Below, piece after piece: positions 1 through 7,061 of a stretch of 21,613 nt of DNA. A program made the position numbers and the translations under genes. The notes under the pieces are model-generated. The model was given only the letters and a program-made list of their open reading frames with translations. It did no database searches and was not told the origin of the DNA. Each line of letters opens with the position of its first letter. Positions within the stretch are counted from its first letter, which is position 1. The DNA comes from Bacillota bacterium (lineage in GTDB: Bacteria; Bacillota_I; Bacilli_A; MOL361; Turicibacteraceae), in the NCBI GenBank assembly GCA_003486705.1, contig DNGE01000106.1, forward strand, positions 39,278 to 60,890, written 5' to 3'.

Positions 1-386
1 CCAACACTTGCTCCGTCTTTTAATTGTGATAAATCATCAATCTTCGCTGAATAAATTCCCATCGGCGCTAAAACCGTATACGCAATAGATGTTAAATCTA
101 GCTCGTGATCCTCAATAAACTTTTCGAAATAGGCAATCGTTTGAAACGAATTCGCATCAATCTCGCCATCCGCTAAGGCTTCATTTGGCAACACATAATC
201 CCCAAATGTGATAACCTCTAATTTAATTCCTTCTTCAGCTAATAAACGTTCGACCGTATCCCAAACTTGATTTTTTTCACCGTTAATCCCGACTTTAATC
301 ACCGATTCATCAGATGTATCCTGTCCACACGCCCCAAGCCCTACACATAATACTAACGCCAAAATAACACGAACTATTTTTTTCAT
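1..386 (-). CDS. metQ: Methionine ABC transporter substrate-binding lipoprotein MetQ (partial, 3' end outside the window)
   Basis: I translated the minus strand from an ATG at 386 and found an open frame of 128 codons to the window edge. The product starts MKKIVRVILALVLCVGLGAC, a lipoprotein signal peptide with a GLGAC lipobox and lipidated Cys20. The mature part contains IKVGINGEKNQVWDTVERLL, GIKLEVITFGDYVLPNEALADGEIDANSFQT and IAYFEKF, which is the NlpA/MetQ family pattern. The family captures methionine outside the membrane and delivers it to MetI and MetN. An AGGAGG lies 7 nt before the ATG. An ATG three bases upstream hits a stop after two codons, so it is not the start. It is the third gene of metN-metI-metQ, 89 bp after metI. 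Identity rests on both sequence and operon position. Confidence 0.95.
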   Translation of the reverse strand, partial: MKKIVRVILALVLCVGLGACGQDTSDESVIKVGINGEKNQVWDTVERLLAEEGIKLEVITFGDYVLPNEALADGEIDANSFQTIAYFEKFIEDHELDLTSIAYTVLAPMGIYSAKIDDLSQLKDGASV

Positions 387-475
387 TTCATTTCCTCCTT
401 ATGGTTTTTTTGATCTATATTTTTACGACAGTCTCCTAAACATAAGCCTCCTCATACGTTTAAGCACCTGCCAAT

Positions 476-1159
476 TTATTGATGACTTAATCTTCTTTGT
501 AAGATCTCACCTAGTGTTTGAATGCTGGTCACTAGTAAAATTAAAATAATTACCGTAACAACCATCACATCCGTTTTATAAATTTGATACCCATAACGAA
601 TGGCAAAATCACCTAACCCACCCGCACCGACAGCACCAGCGATTGCCGAATAACCAATTAAGCTCACAATGGTTAAGGTTAATGCGTAAGTAATTCCTGC
701 TAAACTTTCTTTTAATAAAATGCGATAAATAATTTCAAACGGGCTACTCCCCATCGCCTTCGCCGCCTCGATAACCCCTTTATCAACATCTAAAAGTGCT
801 AATTCTACTTGTCTTGCAACAAATGGAATGGCTCCTATAATAAGTGGAACAAGTGCACCAGTTAAGCCGATACTAGTTCCAACAAGCAATCGGGTGAATG
901 GCTTTATAAAAGCTAATAAAATAATGAAGGGGATAGCTCGAACTAAATTGAGTGATTTTCCAATCACTTTATTAAGCACCTTATTTTCTAATAAATCTCC
1001 ATCTCGCGTCACAACAAGTAAAACACCAAGTGGTAAGCCTAGTAATGTTGAGAAAAAGCCTGAAATCCCAACCATTAACAACGTATCGATAAACGCCTTG
1101 ACTAACTCATCAAAATAATACACAACATTAGGACATAGCTGGTTCAACATTTGTTCCAT
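476..1159 (-). CDS. metI: Methionine ABC transporter permease MetI
   Basis: This 227-residue integral membrane protein has about five hydrophobic segments and the binding-protein-dependent permease EAA loop, EAAKAMGSSPF, at residues 131-141. That loop docks onto the ATPase. The conserved NLVRAIPFIILL and GYSAIAGAVGAGGLGD stretches are typical of MetI/MetP. It forms the membrane channel of the MetNIQ importer for D- and L-methionine. GGAGG followed by a 9-nt spacer supports the ATG at 1159, which places the start 32 bp inside the end of metN and suggests translational coupling. Length fits the family, and nothing looks broken. Confidence 0.95.
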   Translation of the reverse strand: MEQMLNQLCPNVVYYFDELVKAFIDTLLMVGISGFFSTLLGLPLGVLLVVTRDGDLLENKVLNKVIGKSLNLVRAIPFIILLAFIKPFTRLLVGTSIGLTGALVPLIIGAIPFVARQVELALLDVDKGVIEAAKAMGSSPFEIIYRILLKESLAGITYALTLTIVSLIGYSAIAGAVGAGGLGDFAIRYGYQIYKTDVMVVTVIILILLVTSIQTLGEILQRRLSHQ

Positions 1160-2186
1160 TTTTCAATACCTCCACTGTAATCTCACTATTTTCTAAATAA
1201 CGGATGGCGTGGTTTATAGCACTCTCCGTTCCATGAAAGCTAACAATTAAATTTCCAACAGGCGTCTGTTGAATGATTTCAACATGACCAAACAATATAC
1301 TCCCATCAACCTCAAATGTTTTAGCGAGATAAGAAATAAAAGCCTGGCCTGTATTTTGACCGATAAAAGATAATTTCACTAATTTTTCAATTTTATATAA
1401 TTCATCGAGTGGCGCCCGTTCATTTAATAAGTGATAGATTTTTTCATCGTGAAATAATGAAGAGATAAAGGCCTTAGTTGTTTGAGATTGTGGATTTGAA
1501 AAGACTTGCAGAATTGAGCCTTGTTCAATAATCTCACCTTTCTCCATTACAGCAACACGATGACAAATTTCTTTTACGACCTCCATTTGATGTGTGATTA
1601 ACACGATGGTTAACCCAAGACTTTCGTTTAACTCTTTTAAAAGTTCTAATATCGACTTTGTCGTTTTAGGATCGAGTGCGGATGTTGCTTCATCACATAA
1701 CAACACGCTCGGATCATTAGCAAGTGCCCGCGCAATGGCTACTCGCTGTTTCTGACCACCACTCAATTGATTCGGATAAACATCACCTTTATCTTCTAAA
1801 TGAACCAAACGTAATAAATTCGTGACTTTATCTTTAATTTCTTCTTTACTTAATCCGCTATGTTTAAGTGGATATGCCACATTATCAAAAACAGTTCGCG
1901 TTCTTAATAGGTTAAAGTGTTGAAAAATCATACCTATTTTTTTTCGTGCTTGTCTAAGTTGTTTAGACGATAAGTCCTCTAATGGTTGACCATTAACGAC
2001 CACACTTCCTTTTGTTGGCACTTCTAAATGATTTAAACAGCGAATAAGCGTCGACTTTCCAGCCCCACTATGACCAATAATACCGAAAATTTCACCCTGC
2101 ACTACATTTAACGAAACATCCTTGACCGCAAAGACAGTCTCCCCTTTAGCATGAAATGTTTTTGATACTTGCTTTAACTCAATCAT
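1128..2186 (-). CDS. metN: Methionine ABC transporter ATP-binding protein MetN
   Basis: The 352-residue protein is a complete ABC ATPase. It shows Walker A GHSGAGKST at 38-46, the signature LSGGQKQR from 141, Walker B VLLCDEATSALD at 161-172 and the switch histidine H199. The C-terminal region from about residue 270 (FIGQNTGQAFISYLAKTFEVDGSILFGHVE and onward) matches the NIL domain, the MetN regulatory domain that binds methionine and gives trans-inhibition. It energises methionine import with MetI and MetQ. It is the first gene of the operon, behind two SAM riboswitches that end about 90 bp upstream. AAGGAAG lies upstream of the ATG. The NIL domain plus the SAM-responsive leader separate it from amino-acid ATPases of other specificity. 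Confidence 0.96.
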   Translation of the reverse strand: MIELKQVSKTFHAKGETVFAVKDVSLNVVQGEIFGIIGHSGAGKSTLIRCLNHLEVPTKGSVVVNGQPLEDLSSKQLRQARKKIGMIFQHFNLLRTRTVFDNVAYPLKHSGLSKEEIKDKVTNLLRLVHLEDKGDVYPNQLSGGQKQRVAIARALANDPSVLLCDEATSALDPKTTKSILELLKELNESLGLTIVLITHQMEVVKEICHRVAVMEKGEIIEQGSILQVFSNPQSQTTKAFISSLFHDEKIYHLLNERAPLDELYKIEKLVKLSFIGQNTGQAFISYLAKTFEVDGSILFGHVEIIQQTPVGNLIVSFHGTESAINHAIRYLENSEITVEVLKNGTNVEPAMS

Positions 2187-2276
2187 ACACTCACTTCCTT
2201 TTTTAAACTATTAACACCTTGTCATCCACCACTCGATATTCTTCTTTTTCCGTTACTTCATTTCCGTTTCAACTAA

Positions 2277-2306
2277 TAAAAAAAGCCCCATCTGTTGATG
2301 GGGCTC
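2277..2306 (-). terminator. Intrinsic terminator of the gene-proximal SAM riboswitch
   Basis: On the minus strand AGCCCCATC, loop AACA, GATGGGGCT is followed by seven T. The 5' arm (CCCCATC) can instead pair with GATG(A)GGGG in the 3' strand of aptamer helix P1 at 2335-2343. This is the normal S-box arrangement of mutually exclusive antiterminator and terminator, so SAM binding would stop transcription before metN. Confidence 0.93.
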
Positions 2307-2336
2307 AAATGTAAACTTAACAGTTCATCATTTCCC

Positions 2337-2436
2337 CCTCATCTTTCAGCTCTTATGCTGTAGGATTTAGCACCGTGTATAAATTACCGGTTGCTGAAGC
2401 TTCACAGGGCCTATCCCTCTGCTTCTCTTGATAAGG
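2337..2436 (-). ncRNA. SAM-I riboswitch (S-box), gene-proximal copy
   Basis: The minus strand carries the S-box core. P1 is CCTTATC (2436-2430) with GATGAGG (2343-2337), including one G-U pair. It is followed by AAGAG, GCAGAGGGA and TGGCCC-like ATAGGCCCTGTGAAGC, then CAGCAACC, then GGTGCTAAATCCTACAG. These are the conserved SAM-I blocks in order and spacing. The class binds S-adenosylmethionine and, when loaded, prevents the antiterminator. It sits about 150 nt before the metN start codon, fitting control of methionine uptake. It is nearly identical to a second copy just upstream. Confidence 0.96.
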
Positions 2437-2452
2437 TTTCTATTTAGTTATT

Positions 2453-2495
2453 AAAAAAACTAAGCAACTTTTCTAATAGAAAAGAATGCTTAGTT
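2453..2495 (-). terminator. Intrinsic terminator of the promoter-proximal SAM riboswitch
   Basis: On the minus strand AACTAAGCA plus TTCTTTTC pairs with GAAAAG plus TTGCTTAGTT around a TATTA loop, and then seven T follow. The alternative pairing is visible: AAGGAAT(C)GCT, starting in the P1 3' strand near 2523, can pair with AGCATTCTT of the terminator 5' arm. This copy therefore looks like an independent on/off switch rather than a bare aptamer. Confidence 0.92.
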
Positions 2496-2520
2496 ACAAA
2501 ATTCATAACGATTAGCGATT

Positions 2521-2621
2521 CCTTATCTATCAGAACTTAATCTGTAGGATTTAGCACCGTGTATAAATATACTGGTTGCTGAAGCTTCACAGGGCCTATC
2601 CCTCTGCTTCTCTTGATAAGG
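2521..2621 (-). ncRNA. SAM-I riboswitch (S-box), promoter-proximal copy
   Basis: This is a second complete S-box aptamer on the minus strand. P1 is a perfect CCTTATC (2621-2615) with GATAAGG (2527-2521). The block from AAGAGAAGCAGAGGGATAGG through CAGCAACC and the block GGTGCTAAATCCTACAG are shared with the downstream copy. Differences are concentrated in the P3 loop, P4 and the expression platform. It precedes its own terminator and lies about 35 nt downstream of the only clear promoter of the operon. Confidence 0.96.
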
Positions 2622-2655
2622 TATTTAATTTTAGTCTTCTTTTTTGCTTACGCCT

Positions 2656-2684
2656 AATATAGCATCAAACGGTTATGTTGTAAA
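2656..2684 (-). promoter_or_regulatory. Sigma-A-type promoter of the metNIQ operon
   Basis: On the minus strand, TTTACA (2684-2679) and TATATT (2661-2656) are separated by exactly 17 bp. This puts transcription start about 25-30 nt before the first SAM aptamer. No comparable -35/-10 pair was seen between the two riboswitches, so both copies probably belong to one leader. Confidence 0.75.
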
Positions 2685-2724
2685 GATTAAATATACATTT
2701 TTTTACATTTAATTAAAAAACATT

Positions 2725-3387
2725 TTATATGTGGAATTTTTTCTTTAACTCATGTACCATTTTTTGATCCCCGAAAATAAACATCCCAAGGAACGTAATA
2801 ATCGTATAGTAACCTGCTAACACGGCGATAAACTCAAAGGTAACCACATGGAAAACAACTAAAATGGCACAGATAACACCAAGTAAGGTCAATAACAACT
2901 GATACACAACCGTATCTGAAAACTTTTTAGGTTGTAAGATCATACGCAACGTTAAGACAAGAGTTCCCGTCATAATGGCAATTGGAAACACATAATTGAT
3001 TGACCATTTTGAATACCCAAACGTGTAATCAATTAAAAGTGCTAATAAGGATAAAAACATGACTTGTACAACAATCATAGGGCCGAGGTTGCGCGAAACT
3101 TTTAAACTAAACACCACGCTTAAACATAAATAAGCCGTTGCTCCTGTGATAATAAAAATATAATCCCAATTAAAATCTTGAAACAGCCCGACAATAATAG
3201 AATACGAGATAATAATCATGGAGATAAATAACGTCATTCTAATAATAGGAAATCTTTTTTTTCGGACAAACTTTAGTGGGTATTCACGTCCTTGACTCGG
3301 TCCGACTTCTTCTAAACTTTCATTACAAAGTGGACACTTCGTTAGTTCATTTAACATATTCATTTGACATTTATGACAATATTTCAT
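2725..3387 (-). CDS. Zinc-ribbon membrane protein, DUF6320-like
   Basis: From the ATG at 3387 the product has 220 residues. The N-terminus is a zinc ribbon with Cys4, Cys7, Cys18 and Cys21 (CHKC, CPLC). Then comes a basic linker and about six hydrophobic segments from residue 45 to the end, so it is a small polytopic membrane protein with a cytoplasmic metal-binding tip. I prefer 3387 to the in-frame ATG at 3402 because GAGGAAATTAATT gives the 3387 ATG a well-spaced ribosome site. The gene overlaps the end of the upstream condensation-like gene by 17 bp. From memory, DUF6320 proteins occur next to such acyltransferases in Bacillota, which fits. The biochemical role is unknown. No strong terminator follows it. 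Confidence 0.8.
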   Translation of the reverse strand: MKYCHKCQMNMLNELTKCPLCNESLEEVGPSQGREYPLKFVRKKRFPIIRMTLFISMIIISYSIIVGLFQDFNWDYIFIITGATAYLCLSVVFSLKVSRNLGPMIVVQVMFLSLLALLIDYTFGYSKWSINYVFPIAIMTGTLVLTLRMILQPKKFSDTVVYQLLLTLLGVICAILVVFHVVTFEFIAVLAGYYTIITFLGMFIFGDQKMVHELKKKFHI

Positions 3388-4666
3388 AATTAATTTCCTC
3401 ATTTGATGATATAGTAACGTTCACACCTTGACGTTGTAAATACCTAAAGAAAAACTTTTGAATATCTGTATCTTCCATCACCGATGTGAAACTAAAAACA
3501 AAATTATCTTGAAGCGAACTCACAGCACATCGAATCGGTTGATGTGGGGTCACTGAAATCATAACGCGAAAATCTTCAATAAATGGTAGTAACTCCTCAG
3601 GCATCGTAATTCGACCTAAATTAGATAAGGTCGTCGTAAATCCTTTATCTGCCCGGCGATATATTAATCGTAACACCATGTTCTTAATAACTAAAGGAAC
3701 GGGACGAATAAACATATTTTTTTGTGCTGACACATTATCATTAATTTTTGATGAAATTAAATCAATAGAATTTTTTTCTTCTAATTGTTTTGCAACCTGA
3801 GCTAAGATATCATCAAATGTCATCGAAGGATTAACTTTTACGGTTAACGTTATGTTCGTAAAGAAGTTTCGTATCGTCTCAGACTCAAATTGATTTCTTA
3901 AGTCAATGGGGACACAAATAGAAATCGGTGCGCTTGACTTAGAAAACTTTTGATTTTGAGTGTAAATTGAATAAATTAAGAGTGAACTTAAATAACACGA
4001 TAACGTCACTTGTTTTTCTTTCGCTAACTTAATGACCTCTTTCGGTGGCATTATTCCATGAATAACTTTTAACTCTGGATAGTTCATTTTAATTCCTTCA
4101 ACCTTATATGCATCATCTAGTTTAGGAACTAAATTTGTTTTTGTTTTAGTCGGAATGCTTAAAAAACTATCTTCTTGTAACGCTTGTGAAGATAGTGATT
4201 CTTTAAGAATATTTAAATTTGGTGCCACAAGATCAGGATACATTAATCTTAAATAATGATGTAAAATCACTTTAATAAATTGCATCAACCCACCACCGTC
4301 ACCTAATGCATGAAACACCTCTAAATGTATCATCTTTTCATAGTAAGTTACATTAAATAAATAACCATTATTTGTGTATCTAGAAATCTTGCTACACGGA
4401 TACGTATATTCTTCTCTTACTTTTGGCTTGGCATGATTCATTTCAAAATAATACCAAAATAAGCCTGTTTTTAATTTTACTTTAAACGGCGGCATATCAT
4501 CTAACGCCTGTTCGACTGCTTTTTGAAGTAATACAGGTTTAATGGGCTCACTCATCTTTACCGAAAAACGAAACACATTCGTCGCAGATATACTTGAAAC
4601 AAGGGCGTATAATCTTGCAGCATTATCAAGTTTACTCCAATAAAAATCTTGGACATTTTTTTTCAC
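3371..4666 (-). CDS. Condensation-domain-like acyltransferase (alcohol acetyltransferase/WES superfamily)
   Basis: The 431-residue protein carries H119-A-L-G-D123-G124, the HxxxDG catalytic motif of the chloramphenicol acetyltransferase-like fold used by NRPS condensation domains, wax ester synthases and alcohol acetyltransferases. A later ICVPIDLRNQFESETIRNFFTN stretch matches the second conserved block (P-V-D-L-R and N-x-F). This family moves an acyl group from a thioester (CoA or carrier protein) to an amine or hydroxyl. No carrier or adenylation gene is nearby, so a stand-alone acyltransferase is most likely; the substrate is unknown. The only start giving the full frame is GTG at 4666, since a stop lies two codons upstream; AAGGTG precedes it by 7 nt. 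It overlaps the zinc-ribbon membrane gene, suggesting co-translation and shared function. Confidence 0.8.
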   Translation of the reverse strand: MKKNVQDFYWSKLDNAARLYALVSSISATNVFRFSVKMSEPIKPVLLQKAVEQALDDMPPFKVKLKTGLFWYYFEMNHAKPKVREEYTYPCSKISRYTNNGYLFNVTYYEKMIHLEVFHALGDGGGLMQFIKVILHHYLRLMYPDLVAPNLNILKESLSSQALQEDSFLSIPTKTKTNLVPKLDDAYKVEGIKMNYPELKVIHGIMPPKEVIKLAKEKQVTLSCYLSSLLIYSIYTQNQKFSKSSAPISICVPIDLRNQFESETIRNFFTNITLTVKVNPSMTFDDILAQVAKQLEEKNSIDLISSKINDNVSAQKNMFIRPVPLVIKNMVLRLIYRRADKGFTTTLSNLGRITMPEELLPFIEDFRVMISVTPHQPIRCAVSSLQDNFVFSFTSVMEDTDIQKFFFRYLQRQGVNVTISSNEEINYEILS

Positions 4667-4679
4667 CCATCATCACCTT

Positions 4680-5144
4680 CTTTTCTCTCACCCAATTATA
4701 TATTTTATTACTATTTTATCATAATTTGGTACTTTAAATGCAAATTGTCTCATTATTTATTCGCAATTTATATCCAAACACAACTGAATAAATGCACTCA
4801 CTGTTTTACAATCAAAACGACCAGGCATCACCTTAAACACAAAATCCCCTTCACTTGGCATACTAAAAGAATCTAATTTAACTAAACAATAGATTTTGAT
4901 GCAAAAAATAATCAGTCACATTGACTTTATTCCCTCTTTGATCTAATTAAGCAGTATTCATTACTTTCATCTCAAGTCTTTGACTCATCATTTTGTCTAA
5001 AAATAAATAATAGAATACGGTGGTAATCAACCGTTTCTCATTTGCTCTTTTGGCTACAATCATCATGTGATAAAAAATAAAACATGCCAATGCATGCCAA
5101 GCGATCGATGTATAACCTAAGAATAGGCGTCCGACTTATTTATT
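4680..5144 (-). other. Gene-poor stretch with decayed coding fragments
   Basis: No intact gene with a ribosome binding site was found. Two minus-strand stretches look coding but lack usable starts. One runs from 5135 to a stop at 4947 (62 codons) and reads GYTSIAWHALACFIFYHMM, then VAKRANEKRLITTVFYYLFL. The other ends at a stop at 4757 and includes MPSEGDFVFKVMPGRFDCK, then TVSAFIQLCLDI, from an ATG at 4861 without a Shine-Dalgarno. The second faintly resembles the GR-x-D-KS/T-x-x-x-F-L-D pattern of divergent HPr-like proteins, but that is weak. Promoter elements for the acyltransferase gene may lie at 4690-4750, with no clear -35/-10 pair. Confidence 0.35.
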
Positions 5145-5432
5145 TCAAAATTTATCATTACCCTTAAATAGATCCTCTTCTTTATTCTCTCTTGGTTCAA
5201 AGAACGTGTCAGATAAGTTATCATAATAAGTTATGACTTCCCATTCATCCATTCTGTACTCTTCATTTATTACCTCAATCAATTGATAATAACGTTTGAT
5301 TTTATATCCGTTCTTCCTATAGTGTTTGACTACCCATCTTTCAATGTCATGCAATGAATAACAATCGATGTTTTTCTTTGGATATATTCGCGAGAACTCA
5401 TTTAATAATTGTAGCTTCTGCCTGTTATTCAT
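5145..5432 (-). CDS. Small protein of unknown function, 95 residues
   Basis: I do not recognise this protein. It is soluble, with no signal or membrane segment, rich in Tyr, Lys and Glu. The first half is basic (RWVVKHYRKNGYKIKRYY) and the tail acidic and charged. The predicted pattern is mostly helical. Translation looks real: AAGGAG lies 7 nt before the ATG. On the minus strand a TGATAAAAT extended -10 box sits about 30 bp upstream (5463-5471). It is transcribed away from the neighbouring 215-residue gene, with about 120 bp between starts, so the two may share control. The decayed stretch directly downstream suggests this locus was once larger. Confidence 0.65.
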   Translation of the reverse strand: MNNRQKLQLLNEFSRIYPKKNIDCYSLHDIERWVVKHYRKNGYKIKRYYQLIEVINEEYRMDEWEVITYYDNLSDTFFEPRENKEEDLFKGNDKF

Positions 5433-5462
5433 GTCATTACTCCTTACCCCTTAATTGTCTTT

Positions 5463-5471
5463 ATTTTATCA
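5463..5471 (-). promoter_or_regulatory. Extended -10 promoter element for the 95-residue gene
   Basis: The minus strand reads TGATAAAAT, the TGn extension joined to a TAAAAT -10 box, about 30 bp before the start codon. Only a weak -35 (TTCATG, 16 bp upstream) is seen. Confidence 0.45.
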
Positions 5472-5551
5472 CAAATATTTTAGACATGAATTTTTTAAAG
5501 CATCATATGATGGTTACTAAGCAGCTATTAATACAAAAAGGAGGCTTTTAT

Positions 5552-6199
5552 TTGCAACAGCTTGAACTAATGAAATGGCGAACTGGCGTTGTGAAAAACT
5601 CTACTTCTACAGCAACAAAAGCAGAATTCATTGTGACACTAACCGTTCCTAAATCAGAGTTAACTCTTGCAAAGTCGTTATTTAGATCCTCTATTCAACT
5701 AAAACGAACCAGTTATTTCGATCGATATTTTAATCATCCTGTGAAGTATTTCGATTATACACACGGCGTCTTTTATACCCCGTCTGATATTGTAAAGAAA
5801 AACATTGATATAAGAAAACTGGATTATATTTATGCGGAGCTAAAACAAGCTCATTATCAAAAAAAGAACAATCGCTTAAATGTGTTACCTTTGCATCGTA
5901 ATTCTCAAAACAGCATTCAGTTATCCACATATGACCGCAACCAAACGCTCCAATACCCAACCTTATTCAAGTCCTATTTAGAATCGCTCTATTACACGGG
6001 GCAACTTGAAATAACGTATGATGCTGTTAATGAACGATTTATGACATTAGACCTTATGTTATATGATATTAATTATTTAACATCATTGATAACTGAACCC
6101 CTTGTGAAAGATTTTATTCAGTGGATTAATAAGAAATATAAAACTGAATTTAACCTAGACGATCTATCTTTTCAAATTAAACCACGTGTCTTTAAGTAG
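5552..6199 (+). CDS. Protein of unknown function, 215 residues, TTG start
   Basis: I do not recognise this protein. It has no signal peptide or membrane segment. It is basic and Tyr-rich, with stretches such as FDRYFNHPVKYFDYTHGVFY and LYDINYLTSLITEPLVKDFI that look like a folded alpha/beta domain. The open frame extends upstream to 5354, but that part overlaps the divergent 95-residue gene and has no ribosome site. AGGAGG with a 7-nt spacer sits in front of TTG at 5552, so I take that as the start (MQQLELMKWRTG). A bidirectional terminator follows the stop by about 25 bp. Pairing with the divergent small gene is the only context clue; function is open. Confidence 0.65.
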   Translation: MQQLELMKWRTGVVKNSTSTATKAEFIVTLTVPKSELTLAKSLFRSSIQLKRTSYFDRYFNHPVKYFDYTHGVFYTPSDIVKKNIDIRKLDYIYAELKQAHYQKKNNRLNVLPLHRNSQNSIQLSTYDRNQTLQYPTLFKSYLESLYYTGQLEITYDAVNERFMTLDLMLYDINYLTSLITEPLVKDFIQWINKKYKTEFNLDDLSFQIKPRVFK

Positions 6200-6223
6200 A
6201 ATATCTTAGCTGCTTAATCTATT

Positions 6224-6256
6224 AAAAATACCACTGCCAAGGTCAGTGGTATTTTT
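6224..6256. terminator. Bidirectional intrinsic terminator
   Basis: AAAAATACCACTG (6224-6236) pairs perfectly with CAGTGGTATTTTT (6244-6256) around a 7-nt loop, and the T/A runs serve both strands. It separates the convergent 215-residue gene (plus) and the flavodoxin/ferredoxin gene (minus). Confidence 0.92.
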
Positions 6257-6260
6257 AATG

Positions 6261-7034
6261 TTATTTTTTCATTTTTTGATTCACATACTGTGGCAATGTT
6301 TTTCCTTTATACGTAAACGCGTTGACCGGACAATGATTTAAACAGCGCATACACATCATGCACTGATCATTTAATTTTGGCCCTGCCTCTGTCATTTTTA
6401 TATTCTGAACAGGACAATGTTTTTGACATAGTCCGCACAACGTACACGCTGAGGTCGTGCTAATTTTTAGCACATCACGTGGAATCGTATGCTTATAAAT
6501 CGCCACAAAATACTCGCAAAACTTATCTGTCACGTACCCCATCGACTCTTTATGTTGCGCTTGATTTAAAAAGGTAGGCACTAACTGTTCTACTTTCGCT
6601 TTGGCATTCAAATGACGAATCTTAATTTCTAAATCCGGTGTCGGTGGAAAAGCTTTAACTAAAAAGAAATTATTCGGGAGTTGAAATAGGCTAGTCAGCT
6701 CCACCGTATGATTTTTTTGTTTCAATATTTTCGTTAGTTTTTGGGCGGGTACTTTTGTTGGTCCACATTGGGTACAAAAGATAAACGTCTTTGTCTGTGT
6801 TGACATCATCGGCACTTTATTTAATACAAACTCAATAAATTTTAACGGTGGATACTCATAGTATTTTGGAAAACCAAGCACTAAAAAATCATAAGTATCC
6901 GGCGCTAATTCAAATGAATCCTCCATGCAATAAGACAGCATCTCACACCCTTGTTTCTCAAAGGATTGTTTCAATAACTGACTCACATATTTTGTATTTC
7001 CAGTTCCACTAAAATAAAGAATGACACCCCTCAC
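6261..7034 (-). CDS. EFR1-type flavodoxin plus 2[4Fe-4S] ferredoxin protein
   Basis: The N-terminal half is a flavodoxin-like domain with the FMN phosphate loop YFSGTGNTKYV directly after the first beta strand (ILYF). The C-terminal part has two bacterial ferredoxin motifs, CTLCGLCQKHCP and CMMCMRCLNHCP, so it should hold two [4Fe-4S] clusters. This domain order is that of the EFR1 family, cytoplasmic electron-transfer proteins whose partners are mostly unknown. The frame is open to an ATG at 7061, but that has no Shine-Dalgarno. GTG at 7034 follows GGAGTGAG with good spacing and starts just before the flavodoxin strand, as family members do, so I use it (257 residues). No partner reductase gene is adjacent. 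Confidence 0.88.
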   Translation of the reverse strand: MRGVILYFSGTGNTKYVSQLLKQSFEKQGCEMLSYCMEDSFELAPDTYDFLVLGFPKYYEYPPLKFIEFVLNKVPMMSTQTKTFIFCTQCGPTKVPAQKLTKILKQKNHTVELTSLFQLPNNFFLVKAFPPTPDLEIKIRHLNAKAKVEQLVPTFLNQAQHKESMGYVTDKFCEYFVAIYKHTIPRDVLKISTTSACTLCGLCQKHCPVQNIKMTEAGPKLNDQCMMCMRCLNHCPVNAFTYKGKTLPQYVNQKMKK

Positions 7035-7061
7035 ATGACTCACTCCATTCCTATTTTTCAT

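Noticed and set aside
828..1118. 96-codon plus-strand frame inside metI
   Set aside because: It is the antisense shadow of a clearly coding metI, with no ribosome site.
4649..4876. 75-codon plus-strand frame rich in Phe, Tyr and His
   Set aside because: It has no Shine-Dalgarno, overlaps the start of the acyltransferase gene and has composition typical of AT-rich non-coding DNA.
5354..5551. Longer N-terminus for the 215-residue gene
   Set aside because: It would overlap the divergent 95-residue gene and has no ribosome site, while TTG at 5552 has AGGAGG at ideal distance.
5730..5960. 76-codon minus-strand frame
   Set aside because: Antisense to the 215-residue gene, without a start signal.
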